Source: Dehalogenimonas etheniformans
Lineage (GTDB): Bacteria; Chloroflexota; Dehalococcoidia; Dehalococcoidales; Dehalococcoidaceae
Reading direction: 5' to 3'
DNA: 64,000 nucleotides
Assembly (NCBI RefSeq): GCF_014672715.2
Contig: NZ_CP058566.2
Location: 744,001 to 808,000, forward strand
Program-made: the position numbers and the translations under genes
Shown here: piece after piece, positions 35,401-43,171 of the stretch
Layout of the letters: each line of letters starts with the position of its first letter
How positions within the stretch are numbered: position 1 is the first letter of the stretch
The notes under the pieces: model-generated
The model's database searches: none
The model's input: only the letters and a program-made list of their open reading frames with translations
Told to the model about the DNA's origin: nothing

Positions 35401-37704
35401 AGCGCCGCCGAGGGGCATGGTGGCAGGGAAGGCAGGGATCCAGCCGGTGAAAGTCCAGCCAGTTTTAGTGGGTGGGGTGGGTGGGGACAGGGCTGAGCCG
35501 TAAGCGGCGGTGATGGGATCGACGGTGGAGCCGCCATCGGAATTGAAGGTGATGGTGTAGGAATTGACGGTAAAGGTGGCGGTGACGGACTTATTGCCGT
35601 CCATGGTGATGGTATTAGTGGTGGTGTCGCCGGAGAAGGCGCCGAAGCTCCAGCCGGCGGTCGGGGTGGGGGTGAGGGTGACGACGGTGCCGTAGGAGTA
35701 GGTCGGCTGATCGGGGGACTTAGCGATGGAACCGGAGCCGACGATATTCAGGGTAAGGGTATAGGCGTCCTGGGAGTACTGGGCGGTGATGGTGAGGTCC
35801 GAAGTAACATTATTGAAGGCAGTATCCCAGCCGGTGAAATTCCAGCCTGCCTCGGTGGTGAAAGTGGGGGCAACCGCCGCAGCGCCATGGGCGACGGTCT
35901 GGATCAGGGTACCGCCACCGGTGTGGGTGCCGTGAGCGCCGAGGTCGAAGGTGACTTGATAGGTGACCTGGGTCCACTGGGCGGTAAGGGAAGCGCCGCC
36001 GAGGGGCATGGTGGCAGGGAAGGCAGGGATCCAGCCGGTGAAAGTCCAGCCAGTTTTAGTGGGTGGGGTGGGTGGGGACAGGGCTGAGCCGTAAGCGGCG
36101 GTGATGGGATCGACGGTGGAGCCGCCATCGGAATTGAAGGTGATGGTGTAGGAATTGACGGTAAAGGTGGCGGTGACGGACTTATTGCCGTCCATGGTGA
36201 TGGTATTAGTGGTGGTGTCGCCGGAGAAGGCGCCGAAGCTCCAGCCGGCGGTCGGGGTGGGGGTGAGGGTGACGACGGTGCCGTAGGAGTAGGTCGGCTG
36301 ATCGGGGGACTTAGCGATGGAACCGGAGCCGACGATATTCAGGGTAAGGGTATAGGCGTCCTGGGAGTACTGGGCGGTGATGGTGAGGTCCGAAGTAACA
36401 TTATTGAAGGCAGTATCCCAGCCGGTGAAGGTCCAACCGGGCGCCGGGGTGATGGTCGGGGCGGTGGCGCCGGCGCCGTGACTCACTGTCTGTACCAACG
36501 CGCCGCCGCCGGTCCTAGTGCCGTGGTCGCCCTCGACGAAGGTGACGGTGTAGGTATTGATGGCGAAGGTAGCGGTGACGGAGACATCAGCCTGAACATT
36601 GGTGTCAGTGCGGGTAGCGGTAAGAACTGAGTCGCTCCAGGAGACGAAGTGGTAGCCGGCCGCCGGGGTGGCGGTCACCGCCGTGCCCGACCCGCCCTGG
36701 GCTACCGTCTGTGGGGTGGTGCCGGTGATGGAGCCATTCGGTCCGGCGGTGTAGGTCAGGGTGAAGGTGATCTGGCTGTACTGGGCATTCACGGTGAGGT
36801 CGGAGGTGACATTGTTAAAAGGCACATCCCAGCCGGTGAAGGTCCAACCGGGCGCCGGGGTGATGGTCGGGGCGGTGGCGCCGGCGCCGTGACTCACTGT
36901 CTGTACCAACGCGCCGCCGCCGGTCCTAGTGCCGTGGTCGCCCTCGACGAAGGTGACGGTGTAGGTATTGATGGCGAAGGTAGCGGTGACGGAGACATCA
37001 GCCTGAACATTGGTGTCAGTGCGGGTAGCGGTAAGAACTGAGTCGCTCCAGGAGACGAAGTGGTAGCCGGCCGCCGGGGTGGCGGTCACCGCCGTGCCCG
37101 ACCCGCCCTGGGCTACCGTCTGTGGGGTGGTGCCGGTGATGGAGCCATTTGGTCCCGCGGTGTAGGTCAGGGTGAAGGTGATCTGGCTGTACTGGGCATT
37201 CACGGTGAGGTCGGAGGTGACATTGTTAAAAGGCACATCCCAGCCGGTGAAGGTCCAACCGGGCGCCGGGGTGATGGTCGGGGCGGTGGCGCCGGCGCCG
37301 TGACTCACTGTCTGTACCAACGCGCCGCCGCCGGTCCTAGTGCCGTGGTCGCCCTCGACGAAGGTGACGGTGTAGGTATTGATGGCGAAGGTAGCGGTGA
37401 CGGAGACATCAGCCTGAACATTGGTGTCAGTGCGGGTAGCGGTAAGAACTGAGTCGCTCCAGGAGACGAAGTGGTAGCCGGCCGCCGGGGTGGCGGTCAC
37501 CGCCGTGCCCGACCCGCCCTGGGCTACTGTCTGTGGGGTGGTGCCGGTGATGGAGCCATTTGGTCCCGCGGTGTAGGTCAGGGTGAATGATGATATTTGA
37601 GCTATTTCATGAGTTGCTGTCTGGAACAACGTGCCCGTGAATAAAAAAAGGATGATGAAGAGGGTAAGAATGCGGAAGATTTTGGGGCAACGTTGTGCGA
37701 ACAT
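32440..37704 (-). CDS. Giant repeat surface protein with InlB-type repeats and C-terminal membrane anchor
   Basis: 1754 residues. A signal peptide (about residues 8-30, FRILTLFIILFLFTGTLF) is followed by long tandem repeats of two kinds: InlB B-repeat/Flg_new type (YTITFNSDGGSTVDPI ... GWTFTGW) and divergent InlB type (YTLTLNIVGSGSI ... VTATF). About residue 1500 a poly-glycine hinge leads into a ~150-residue module (IWNAAGAAQSFLS, LYIAWWNGTQWVK), a Thr/Pro stalk, a transmembrane helix and a basic tail. These C-terminal parts closely match the protein at 11106-15593. GAGGAG six bases before the ATG is a strong ribosome binding site. Probably a cell-surface adhesin or layer protein. Confidence 0.85.
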   Translation of the reverse strand: MFAQRCPKIFRILTLFIILFLFTGTLFQTATHEIAQISSFTLTYTAGPNGSITGTTPQTVAQGGSGTAVTATPAAGYHFVSWSDSVLTATRTDTNVQADVSVTATFAINTYTVTFVEGDHGTRTGGGALVQTVSHGAGATAPTITPAPGWTFTGWDVPFNNVTSDLTVNAQYSQITFTLTYTAGPNGSITGTTPQTVAQGGSGTAVTATPAAGYHFVSWSDSVLTATRTDTNVQADVSVTATFAINTYTVTFVEGDHGTRTGGGALVQTVSHGAGATAPTITPAPGWTFTGWDVPFNNVTSDLTVNAQYSQITFTLTYTAGPNGSITGTTPQTVAQGGSGTAVTATPAAGYHFVSWSDSVLTATRTDTNVQADVSVTATFAINTYTVTFVEGDHGTRTGGGALVQTVSHGAGATAPTITPAPGWTFTGWDTAFNNVTSDLTITAQYSQDAYTLTLNIVGSGSIAKSPDQPTYSYGTVVTLTPTPTAGWSFGAFSGDTTTNTITMDGNKSVTATFTVNSYTITFNSDGGSTVDPITAAYGSALSPPTPPTKTGWTFTGWIPAFPATMPLGGASLTAQWTQVTYQVTFDLGAHGTHTGGGTLIQTVAHGAAAVAPTFTTEAGWNFTGWDTAFNNVTSDLTITAQYSQDAYTLTLNIVGSGSIAKSPDQPTYSYGTVVTLTPTPTAGWSFGAFSGDTTTNTITMDGNKSVTATFTVNSYTITFNSDGGSTVDPITAAYGSALSPPTPPTKTGWTFTGWIPAFPATMPLGGASLTAQWTQVTYQVTFDLGAHGTHTGGGTLIQTVAHGAAAVAPTFTTEAGWNFTGWDTAFNNVTSDLTITAQYSQDAYTLTLNIVGSGSIAKSPDQPTYSYGTVVTLTPTPTAGWSFGAFSGDTTTNTITMDGNKSVTATFTVNSYTITFNSDGGSTVDPITAAYGSALSPPTPPTKTGWTFTGWIPAFPATMPLGGASLTAQWTQVTYQVTFDLGAHGTHTGGGTLIQTVAHGAAAVAPTFTTEAGWNFTGWDTAFNNVTSDLTITAQYSQDAYTLTLNIVGSGSIAKSPDQPTYSYGTVVTLTPTPTAGWSFGAFSGDTTTNTITMDGNKSVTATFTVNSYTITFNSDGGSTVDPITAAYGSALSPPTPPTKTGWTFTGWIPAFPATMPLGGASLTAQWTQVTYQVTFDLGAHGTHTGGGTLIQTVAHGAAAVAPTFTTEAGWNFTGWDTAFNNVTSDLTITAQYSQDAYTLTLNIVGSGSIAKSPDQPTYSYGTVVTLTPTPTAGWSFGAFSGDTTTNTITMDGNKSVTATFTFNSYTINFDSAGGSPVVPITQEFGTAIIPPANPTRTGYTFDGWSPTVPATMPASNITCVAQWTAINYTVSFNSQGGSTVANASVAFGATVTQPTDPTWTGYTFGGWFKEAACTTAWNFTSDTITGNTTLYAKWTINQYTITFNSDGGSTVSPITQDYGTAVVAPANPTKSGYTFNGWIPLVPATMPASNTTCVAQWTVSGGGGGGGGGGFGSQLIGINLSGTSPFMDPNGRSIVAGELKTSDGKLTIIVPVGVYIWNAAGAAQSFLSAAPLTNPPSAPPQNSLVMAFELGPNGVTFNPVVTLSFNYSDSDIPAGARETDLYIAWWNGTQWVKLVGTVDATANTVSAQITHFTSFALIVQQAPATTPPPTTIPPTTNPPTTSPPTTNPPTTNPPTIPVPTQSEPTETLPGSNPTSAKWIIPLLFLLASTTLGVILFWRSRKPEAELKYTNRK
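33806..36429 (-). repeat. 591-bp tandem repeat array, about 4.4 units
   Basis: Units recur with a period of 591 bases (197 codons), for instance at 33811, 34402, 34993, 35584 and 36175. The central units look identical at DNA level. Each unit encodes one divergent InlB-type and two Flg_new-type domains. Copy number is likely to vary, and assemblies from short reads may misjudge it. Confidence 0.92.
36420..37580 (-). repeat. 411-bp tandem repeat array, about 2.8 units
   Basis: Period 411 bases (137 codons), with GGTCCAACCGGGCGCCGG at 36430, 36841 and 37252. Only a few differences were seen between units (for example near 36736 versus 37147). It encodes the N-terminal repeats of the giant protein. 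Confidence 0.9.
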
Positions 37705-37751
37705 AGACGTCTCCTCAAACAGAGTCGGTTCGGGTGTTAATTACTGTCGCA

Positions 37752-37780
37752 ATGATACTCTCCAACCGAAAACGTGACAA
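37752..37780 (-). promoter_or_regulatory. Sigma-70 promoter of the giant InlB-repeat gene
   Basis: Minus strand TTGTCA (37780-37775), 17 bases, TATCAT (37757-37752). The leader is about 40 bases, ending in GAGGAG before the ATG at 37704. The same -10 (TATCAT) is found in the rdhA promoter. Confidence 0.6.
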
Positions 37781-37915
37781 CAGATAATGCAAGAATCGGT
37801 TATGCCAATTGTGAAACTAGCCAGCAGTACAGGACAAAACCGTTATTTTGCCTGATTTCACCAAGCGAGATTGATGGTAGTGTGTTACGGTCAGCGGATT
37901 GAAGGAGAAAGTTAG

Positions 37916-38311
37916 ATGAATATGGATGAAAATGGCAACCTTACCGCGAGGCAAAGGGTCGAAGAAAGGCTCCTACGAAATAAAAATACTGCGTTTACCT
38001 GGGCGGCGGTTTTGTTCTGGGGAGCTGTGTCGTTGGTTCTGGATACAATTCCCTCAGTCAACGATTCAGCTTTGGACGGCGGGGATATCTTTGCGTTGGG
38101 AGCTGGCGCGATACTACTTATTTCCAGCCTGGCGATATTCTTTGGTACCGGGTCCAGGAAGGGAGTGATGTTCCGACTCATCTTAGGATTCATTTTTCTG
38201 TGTCTGGGTCTGGGTGAGTTCACTGATCTCAATGAAAATATCGTTGTAGCTGGTATATTAGCGGGTATCGCAATGGCAATAATGCTCAACGTTTTAAAGC
38301 TTAGGGCGTAA
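37916..38311 (+). CDS. Small integral membrane protein, unknown function
   Basis: 131 residues. After a charged N terminus of about 25 residues come four hydrophobic helices (about 27-43, 58-76, 85-100 and 108-127). AGGAG lies eight bases before the ATG. No family is recognised. It diverges from the giant surface-protein gene and ends just before a strong terminator. The charged N terminus faces the cytoplasm by the positive-inside rule. Confidence 0.65.
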   Translation: MNMDENGNLTARQRVEERLLRNKNTAFTWAAVLFWGAVSLVLDTIPSVNDSALDGGDIFALGAGAILLISSLAIFFGTGSRKGVMFRLILGFIFLCLGLGEFTDLNENIVVAGILAGIAMAIMLNVLKLRA

Positions 38312-38355
38312 GCCCCCAGATCGCCGCAGAGCAATAATGATAATAATGATAATAA

Positions 38356-38391
38356 TGAGGGCGGGTCTTAAAACCCGCCCTCATCGTTTTT
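38356..38391 (+). terminator. Rho-independent terminator between converging genes
   Basis: TGAGGGCGGGT (38356-38366) and ACCCGCCCTCA (38373-38383) form a perfect 11-bp stem around CTTAAA, followed by CGTTTTT. It serves the membrane-protein gene and may stop the rdhA transcript from the other side. An AATGAT triplet-like simple repeat (38334-38353) lies next to it. Confidence 0.9.
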
Positions 38392-38412
38392 CTGTTTCAG
38401 ATACCTAGTTTA

Positions 38413-38600
38413 CTACTGGAGATACGGATTCCCTACGTCGTAGCCCCAGGCAGGCAATTCTTTATTCCACCATTCGGTGGCTGCATCGTTGAATTGCCGT
38501 TATCGGGTCCAGCGCCAGACTTAAAGCCTTGTGGACCGTAGCCGAAGGCATCGTCCATGGGGTTGAAGAAACCATTGAACATTCCCGTGGTCGAGGTAAC
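38413..38600 (-). pseudogene. Frameshifted 3' remnant of a second reductive dehalogenase gene
   Basis: On the minus strand one frame reads TSTTGMFNGFF, then MDDAFGYGPQGFKSGAGPDNG, and a second frame continues as FNDAATEWWNKELPAWGYD with a TAG at 38413. The neighbouring intact RdhA has TMSTTSMFNGFF, MDDAFGYGPGDMG and FNNKAVEWWDKELPAWGYD in the same order. The remnant thus matches the last ~60 residues of RdhA with one frameshift near 38494 and no 5' part. It lies where the rdhB anchor gene would be expected. Confidence 0.8.
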
Positions 38601-38688
38601 ACTGCCTTCTTGCGGCCACCTGCCAAACCACACGATTGGACTACTCCTCGTTTTGTTTTTAAAAGCTACTCTGTACCGCTTGTGAGGT

Positions 38689-40113
38689 CTAGTAGTAGGT
38701 TTTACCAAGGTCATAACCCCAGGCCGGCAACTCCTTGTCCCACCATTCAACGGCTTTGTTGTTGAAGACACCGGTAGTTGGATCTCTCCCTGGCCCCATG
38801 TCTCCGGGACCATATCCGAATGCATCGTCCATTTTCCTGAAGAAACCGTTAAACATAGATGTCGTGCTCATAGTAGCCTTGACGACTTCGTGGACCATTG
38901 CGCCAGTGCCTTTATTGAAGACACAAGCACCTTCGCATGTGCTACATTGTCCAACAGTAGTCCTGTAAATATGGCAATTCAGCATGTGGTTCTGGAACTG
39001 CTTATGACCCCGATTCGACCATCCCGCTTGCGGCTCCCAGCTTTGTTCACCGTGAGTGATAGCTCCGTTCGGGCAGACATCGGCGCACTTAGCGCAGCTA
39101 TCGCAGAACCTCAGGATACCAGCATCGATCGGGTTAGTCGACTCCAAAGGAAGATCGGTTGTCAATGAGGTCGGAGTGAATCCAATCCCGGCAGACGGAT
39201 TAATGCCGTGGTTGCAGGCACGTCCGAGTTCCGTCATACCGACCATAGTATCAATTCCAGGGTGAGGATAGCAGTTTTCATAGCCTCCGAACATGCACTG
39301 GTAGCCTATCCCCATCAGAAAACGCTGCGTACAGCTACCCGTCACTTCGATCATAGTATGGCCGAGGCCAGTTGAAGCGTAGCTTATCTGAGAAGGACCT
39401 GTCGCTATGTTTGCAGTGGAATTAGGACATCCAAGGCCAATGCCCCACAATGGCACATTGGGAAGGACATCTATGCCAGCATCTGAAAAGCCTTTCGGAA
39501 CATCTCTGAACTGATATTCCTCGAAAACAAACTTTTTTGTCTTCTCATTAAGTTCCATATAGCCCAACATGCTAGCCCCGTACAACTTAAGAACTGACCG
39601 GAGCATACGTGAGTTTTCTTCTGGAGTCCCTTGGTATTTCGGTACTCCATATGACTCGAAGTTGGCAATAGCGCTGGAAATAACCCAGGGATTTGATGCT
39701 CCGGGCGGAAGACCATTCTGAGAGGCCAGCACCTTATCTTGCAGCCTGTAGCCAGGTTTATTTGCGGTCATCCAAGCTTTTGCATTCACTTTTCCCGGAT
39801 TACTCGCTACTTTTGCGAACTCTTCAGCGGTTACGGCGCCGGGATATCCGCCACGCACCCCTGCCGCTCTGGCTCCTTGACTCTCAGGGTAACGATTAAA
39901 CATGTTCCAGTCAATTTCGGTAGTAGGGTTTTCAATTTCCCTTTCTTTTATCCACCAAGGTTTTCCGGGGTGGCTCAACGAATCAGCCGACATCGCCTCA
40001 TCGAGATCATGGAATACTGGTGATACTAAAGCTGCCCCGCCGATACCGGCACCCGCCAAACCGATGGCTTTCATGAATTCCCTGCGACTTACTGTACTGT
40101 GAAAATTTGACAT
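38689..40113 (-). CDS. rdhA: Reductive dehalogenase catalytic subunit
   Basis: 474 residues, a normal length. The twin-arginine signal SRREFMKAIGLAGAG is at residues 9-23, so the folded protein is exported across the membrane. The C-terminal third holds two Fe-S motifs: CDSCAKCADVCP (about 337-348) and a second set beginning CHIYRTTVGQCSTCEGAC (about 380-397). The corrinoid-binding catalytic domain lies between. Such enzymes remove halogens from organohalides as terminal electron acceptors. GAGGAG sits five bases before the ATG. No rdhB membrane-anchor gene and no regulator gene are adjacent. The halogenated substrate cannot be inferred from the sequence alone. Confidence 0.95.
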   Translation of the reverse strand: MSNFHSTVSRREFMKAIGLAGAGIGGAALVSPVFHDLDEAMSADSLSHPGKPWWIKEREIENPTTEIDWNMFNRYPESQGARAAGVRGGYPGAVTAEEFAKVASNPGKVNAKAWMTANKPGYRLQDKVLASQNGLPPGASNPWVISSAIANFESYGVPKYQGTPEENSRMLRSVLKLYGASMLGYMELNEKTKKFVFEEYQFRDVPKGFSDAGIDVLPNVPLWGIGLGCPNSTANIATGPSQISYASTGLGHTMIEVTGSCTQRFLMGIGYQCMFGGYENCYPHPGIDTMVGMTELGRACNHGINPSAGIGFTPTSLTTDLPLESTNPIDAGILRFCDSCAKCADVCPNGAITHGEQSWEPQAGWSNRGHKQFQNHMLNCHIYRTTVGQCSTCEGACVFNKGTGAMVHEVVKATMSTTSMFNGFFRKMDDAFGYGPGDMGPGRDPTTGVFNNKAVEWWDKELPAWGYDLGKTYY

Positions 40114-40223
40114 TTAACTCCTCAATAAATTTTGATTTGTGGTCTTTCCTACCGTCATCCGAACTTTCCCGGATGTCAAGCGATCATGCCAGCCTCCTAC
40201 ATAAATTTAGGAAAACCATTAAG

Positions 40224-40251
40224 ATGATACACCTAAATGTTAAAATGTCAA
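40224..40251 (-). promoter_or_regulatory. Sigma-70 promoter of rdhA
   Basis: Minus strand TTGACA (40251-40246), 16 bases, TATCAT (40229-40224). The leader of about 105 bases has a small stem (CATCCG/CGGATG near 40157-40174). The remainder of the 40114-40509 gap holds no gene. Confidence 0.65.
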
Positions 40252-40267
40252 TACGCATTTATGCGTA
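40252..40267. promoter_or_regulatory. Palindromic candidate operator abutting the rdhA -35 box
   Basis: TACGCAT-TT-ATGCGTA is a perfect 7-base inverted repeat with a two-base centre, touching the TTGACA of the rdhA promoter. Its placement suits an activator or a repressor that competes with RNA polymerase. No adjacent regulator gene was found. Confidence 0.5.
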
Positions 40268-40480
40268 GAAGCGTTAATATCGTTAAATATTAGTATTACG
40301 AAACGTTAGCTCGCATAATTTGACATAATATTTGGCTAACCTAAAAATTATTACGTCAAAGGCGTCTTGGGATAGTAAGGCACTCGGCTTCAACGCCGAA
40401 GTTGATTGAATAGAGTTGTACCTTTGGACCTACAATCGGTTCCCGGGAAAAATAAAAACAAAGAATGACTTTAGGAAAAT

Positions 40481-40498
40481 GCTATCGAATCTGATAGC
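40481..40498 (-). terminator. Probable terminator after the formyltransferase gene
   Basis: GCTATC and GATAGC form a 6-bp stem around GAATCT, flanked by AAAA and TTTT on either side. It is 12 bases beyond the stop at 40510. The short stem makes it moderate. Confidence 0.5.
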
Positions 40499-40509
40499 TT
40501 TTGCAATTA

Positions 40510-41334
40510 TTACAGAATGACTTGAACCTGAGAATTGATCTCGGCGCTGAGATCAATGCCTTTGATTGGGCGACCTGAACAATTCGTAATGACGCCGTTT
40601 TTTATCGCCACCAGGCCGCGGCTGAAGGCCTTAACGGTACTGCCGATAAGCGGCAATTCCCGCGCTGCCCCGTGTCGCCTGATTTCCTTAAACAACGGAT
40701 TAGCTTCACCTTCGCTATTTTTAATTTCGGCAGCGGATTTATTCCCAAGCTGCGACCAATAATTATCGAAAGCCGGACCGGCTATGGGATACCGGCAATA
40801 GGTGACCACAGGCCCTTTATCCAGTTCAGGCGTCACCAAATGCATCGTCACACCGGAGGCTTCGGCACGCTCATCGATCAATTTCCAGATGACCTCTTGC
40901 CAGGTGCCAGCGGGGCCGTCGGGAGCGGCGGGGTGGAGATTGACGATATCGAACTCAGCGCAGAGTTCCGGGCCGATGACCAGCATGTAACCGGCCATGA
41001 TGCAAAGCTCCGGGTGGGGGAAGACAGCAAGGTGCTTGATGATTTCCCGATCATAGTCCAAACGCCACTCGGGGAGATCTTCTACATTGGTTCCGCGTGG
41101 AGCGCCCCTCATTTCGCGGAATTTCTTATAGGAAAAACAGACTAACGGTATGCCGTAAGATTTTGCCAGTTCGATAAATTTATCAGTTTCGGGTGATTCA
41201 CCGGGCTCGCGGGACATAAAAATGAATTCTATCCTGGCATCGATCTCCCTGCTGAGAATACGTTCCTGGACTGCGGTAAGCAGATTACGGGATCCCTGAC
41301 CTTTCGCGGTGGTAAACCAACCGATCGGATACAT
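40510..41334 (-). CDS. Formyltransferase family protein (PurN-like)
   Basis: 274 residues. The central MAGYMLVIGPELC and NLHPAAPDGPAGTWQ carry the Asn-His and Pro-rich loop of folate-dependent formyltransferases such as PurN, and TPELDKGPVVTY fits the catalytic-aspartate region. It is longer than PurN by about 60 residues, with an N-terminal region unlike the standard Rossmann start. It may use formyl-tetrahydrofolate to formylate GAR or another amine. Start and stop touch the upstream PHP gene, so the two are co-transcribed. Confidence 0.75.
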   Translation of the reverse strand: MYPIGWFTTAKGQGSRNLLTAVQERILSREIDARIEFIFMSREPGESPETDKFIELAKSYGIPLVCFSYKKFREMRGAPRGTNVEDLPEWRLDYDREIIKHLAVFPHPELCIMAGYMLVIGPELCAEFDIVNLHPAAPDGPAGTWQEVIWKLIDERAEASGVTMHLVTPELDKGPVVTYCRYPIAGPAFDNYWSQLGNKSAAEIKNSEGEANPLFKEIRRHGAARELPLIGSTVKAFSRGLVAIKNGVITNCSGRPIKGIDLSAEINSQVQVIL

Positions 41335-41991
41335 CTAGGGTTTCTTCAACTTTTTCTTCAGGCGTTGAGCTGTCGAGTGAAAATGCACCAAAGGTGAATT
41401 CCGGCGGCCACAGATTTCTGCTGTCGAAAGGGATTCCAGAAATTCCTCTTTGGTTCGAAACGAAGCCATCTCCAGATACGCGTTACCCAGTTCCTCCGGA
41501 CCGTGGGCATCAGAACCTGCAGAGCGTAACAGGCCATACCTTTTGGCGAATTTATCGGCGCGGCGGACGGCGGACTCTAAAAGGATGCGCGCGTTCAGCA
41601 CCTCCAAGATGTCGATCTGCCCTTTCTCGGCCAAAGCTTCAACGACTTTGCTATCGAGGGCAGAGCTGCGGAGGGGGTCGAATGGGTGGGGGATGCAAAC
41701 CAAACCGCCCTGTTCCTTGATGGCGGCGACGGTGTCTTCGACCGAAGTACCGCTGGGAATAGTCTCTTTGAGAAACATACCCATGATCTCGCCGTGGGGG
41801 GTCAGCACTTCCTCGGCCACGATAACGGGGAATGGAGCTATCTTCTGGAATTCAAGGGCGCCCTCGGCGGTGCCATGATCGCAGATGGCGATGGCGCCGA
41901 GGCCTACGTCTTCGCATCGGGCAAGGAGTTGCTCGAACGTCGTCGAAGCATCCATCGAGTGGAACGTGTGGACGTGTAGGTCAACTTTCAA
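41335..41991 (-). CDS. PHP-domain metal-dependent phosphoesterase
   Basis: 218 residues with the ordered metal ligands of the PHP fold: HVHTFHS near residue 6, CDHGT near 38, IPHPFDP near 100 and GSDAHGPEELG near 160. Relatives hydrolyse phosphate esters such as histidinol phosphate or nucleoside 3',5'-bisphosphates. The short single-domain form does not reveal the substrate. It ends in a lysine-rich tail. Followed without a gap by the formyltransferase gene. Confidence 0.88.
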   Translation of the reverse strand: MKVDLHVHTFHSMDASTTFEQLLARCEDVGLGAIAICDHGTAEGALEFQKIAPFPVIVAEEVLTPHGEIMGMFLKETIPSGTSVEDTVAAIKEQGGLVCIPHPFDPLRSSALDSKVVEALAEKGQIDILEVLNARILLESAVRRADKFAKRYGLLRSAGSDAHGPEELGNAYLEMASFRTKEEFLESLSTAEICGRRNSPLVHFHSTAQRLKKKLKKP

Positions 41992-42068
41992 CGTAAAATC
42001 CTAAATCCTAATTTCAAAATTCTAAACAAATTCAAAGCTATAAATTCGAAAACGCCCTCTCCTTAATG

Positions 42069-42090
42069 CCTCTCCCACCCTGGGGAGAGG
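42069..42090. repeat. Hairpin in an AT-rich spacer
   Basis: CCTCTCCC and GGGAGAGG can pair; the structure lies 11 bases beyond the pepP stop. The preceding 41992-42060 is A/T-rich with near-repeats of AAATTC. It could limit mRNA decay or end transcription, but no T-run follows directly. Confidence 0.4.
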
Positions 42091-42100
42091 AAATGGACAG

Positions 42101-43171
42101 TTATTTTGGTGAAGAAGTCAATACTCTTACTTTACCATTTTCCAATACCGCGTCGTCTTCGATGCGAATACCTCCCCAACCGGAGATGTAAACGCCGGGT
42201 TCTATGGTGAAAACCATGCCCTCCCTAAGAATATCGGTGGAATTCTGGCCGAGGCGGGGGTTTTCATGAACAACCATTCCCAAGCCGTGGCCCAGGCTGT
42301 GGCCAAAGGCTTCTGCGTAACCGGCTTCAGCGATGTAATCCCGGGCGAGCTTGTCGGCTTCGGCGCCAGTCATGCCCGGGCGGATACCTTCGATCGCCAC
42401 TTTTTGAGCCTGAAGGACAATTCGATAGATTTCTGCAAACTTGGAGTTTACGTCAGTGAGCCAGAAAGTTCTGGTGAGATCGGCGCAATACCCATGAAGC
42501 TTGACGCCCATGTCGATGACGAGGGGCCCTTTCACCTCGAGCAAACGGTCGGATGGTTTGGAGTGAGCCATGGCCGATGCAGGGCCGGCGGCAACGATGG
42601 TGGGAAAAGAGAGCTCGCCACCGGATTCACGAATATATTTTTCCAGCTCCCAGGCAAGCTTAATTTCGCTGACTCCGGGCCGCAGATATTTGTCCGTGAT
42701 ATAGATCAAAGCCTCATCGGTGATCCGGGCGGCGGTTTCCAGGGCTCTGATCTCATCGGCGTCTTTAATGACACGCAGGTTCTCGACAGCATCGCTGACG
42801 GGCACGAGTTCTGTTTTGATACCGGAAGTCTCGAGGGCGGCTTTAAATTTGTCGAAATCGGCGAGAGTCGCATAGCCGGCTTCGATTCCCAGACGAGTTA
42901 CTTTCGAATCGGATACCAGTCCGGGAAACCATGTTTTAATCGGCCCCTCGATACGTTGTACACGGCAACTGGAGACTTCACCCTGTGCTTGTTCAACGTA
43001 TCGGAAATCAGTGGCCAGGACGGCATCGGCGGCGGTCACAAGAACGTAACCGGTGCTGCCGTCGAATCCGGTGAGGTATTTACGGTTTTCGGGTTGGTAA
43101 ATGAGGATTCCATCGATCGCCAGAGAATCAAGTTTAGTGCGCAAGTTACTGATGCGAGTTTCTGACATCAA
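42101..43171 (-). CDS. pepP: Xaa-Pro aminopeptidase (M24 family)
   Basis: 356 residues. An N-terminal creatinase-like domain (about 1-125) precedes the pita-bread catalytic domain. Metal ligands are Asp in VIDMGVKLHGYCADLTRTFW, His in FGHSLGHGLGMVVHE and two Glu in TIEPGVYISGWGGIRIEDD. It removes N-terminal residues before proline, or cleaves X-Pro dipeptides. Its ATG overlaps the xerC stop by four bases. Confidence 0.92.
   Translation of the reverse strand: MMSETRISNLRTKLDSLAIDGILIYQPENRKYLTGFDGSTGYVLVTAADAVLATDFRYVEQAQGEVSSCRVQRIEGPIKTWFPGLVSDSKVTRLGIEAGYATLADFDKFKAALETSGIKTELVPVSDAVENLRVIKDADEIRALETAARITDEALIYITDKYLRPGVSEIKLAWELEKYIRESGGELSFPTIVAAGPASAMAHSKPSDRLLEVKGPLVIDMGVKLHGYCADLTRTFWLTDVNSKFAEIYRIVLQAQKVAIEGIRPGMTGAEADKLARDYIAEAGYAEAFGHSLGHGLGMVVHENPRLGQNSTDILREGMVFTIEPGVYISGWGGIRIEDDAVLENGKVRVLTSSPK

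Noticed and set aside
33806-37580. CRISPR array or satellite DNA
   Set aside because: The periodic repeats are long (411 and 591 bases), in frame, and encode known beta-repeat families; there are no spacers.
38433-38825. 130-codon minus-strand ORF as an rdhB gene
   Set aside because: It has no hydrophobic helices as RdhB needs; one part is out of frame with rdhA and the other is the rdhA-like remnant.
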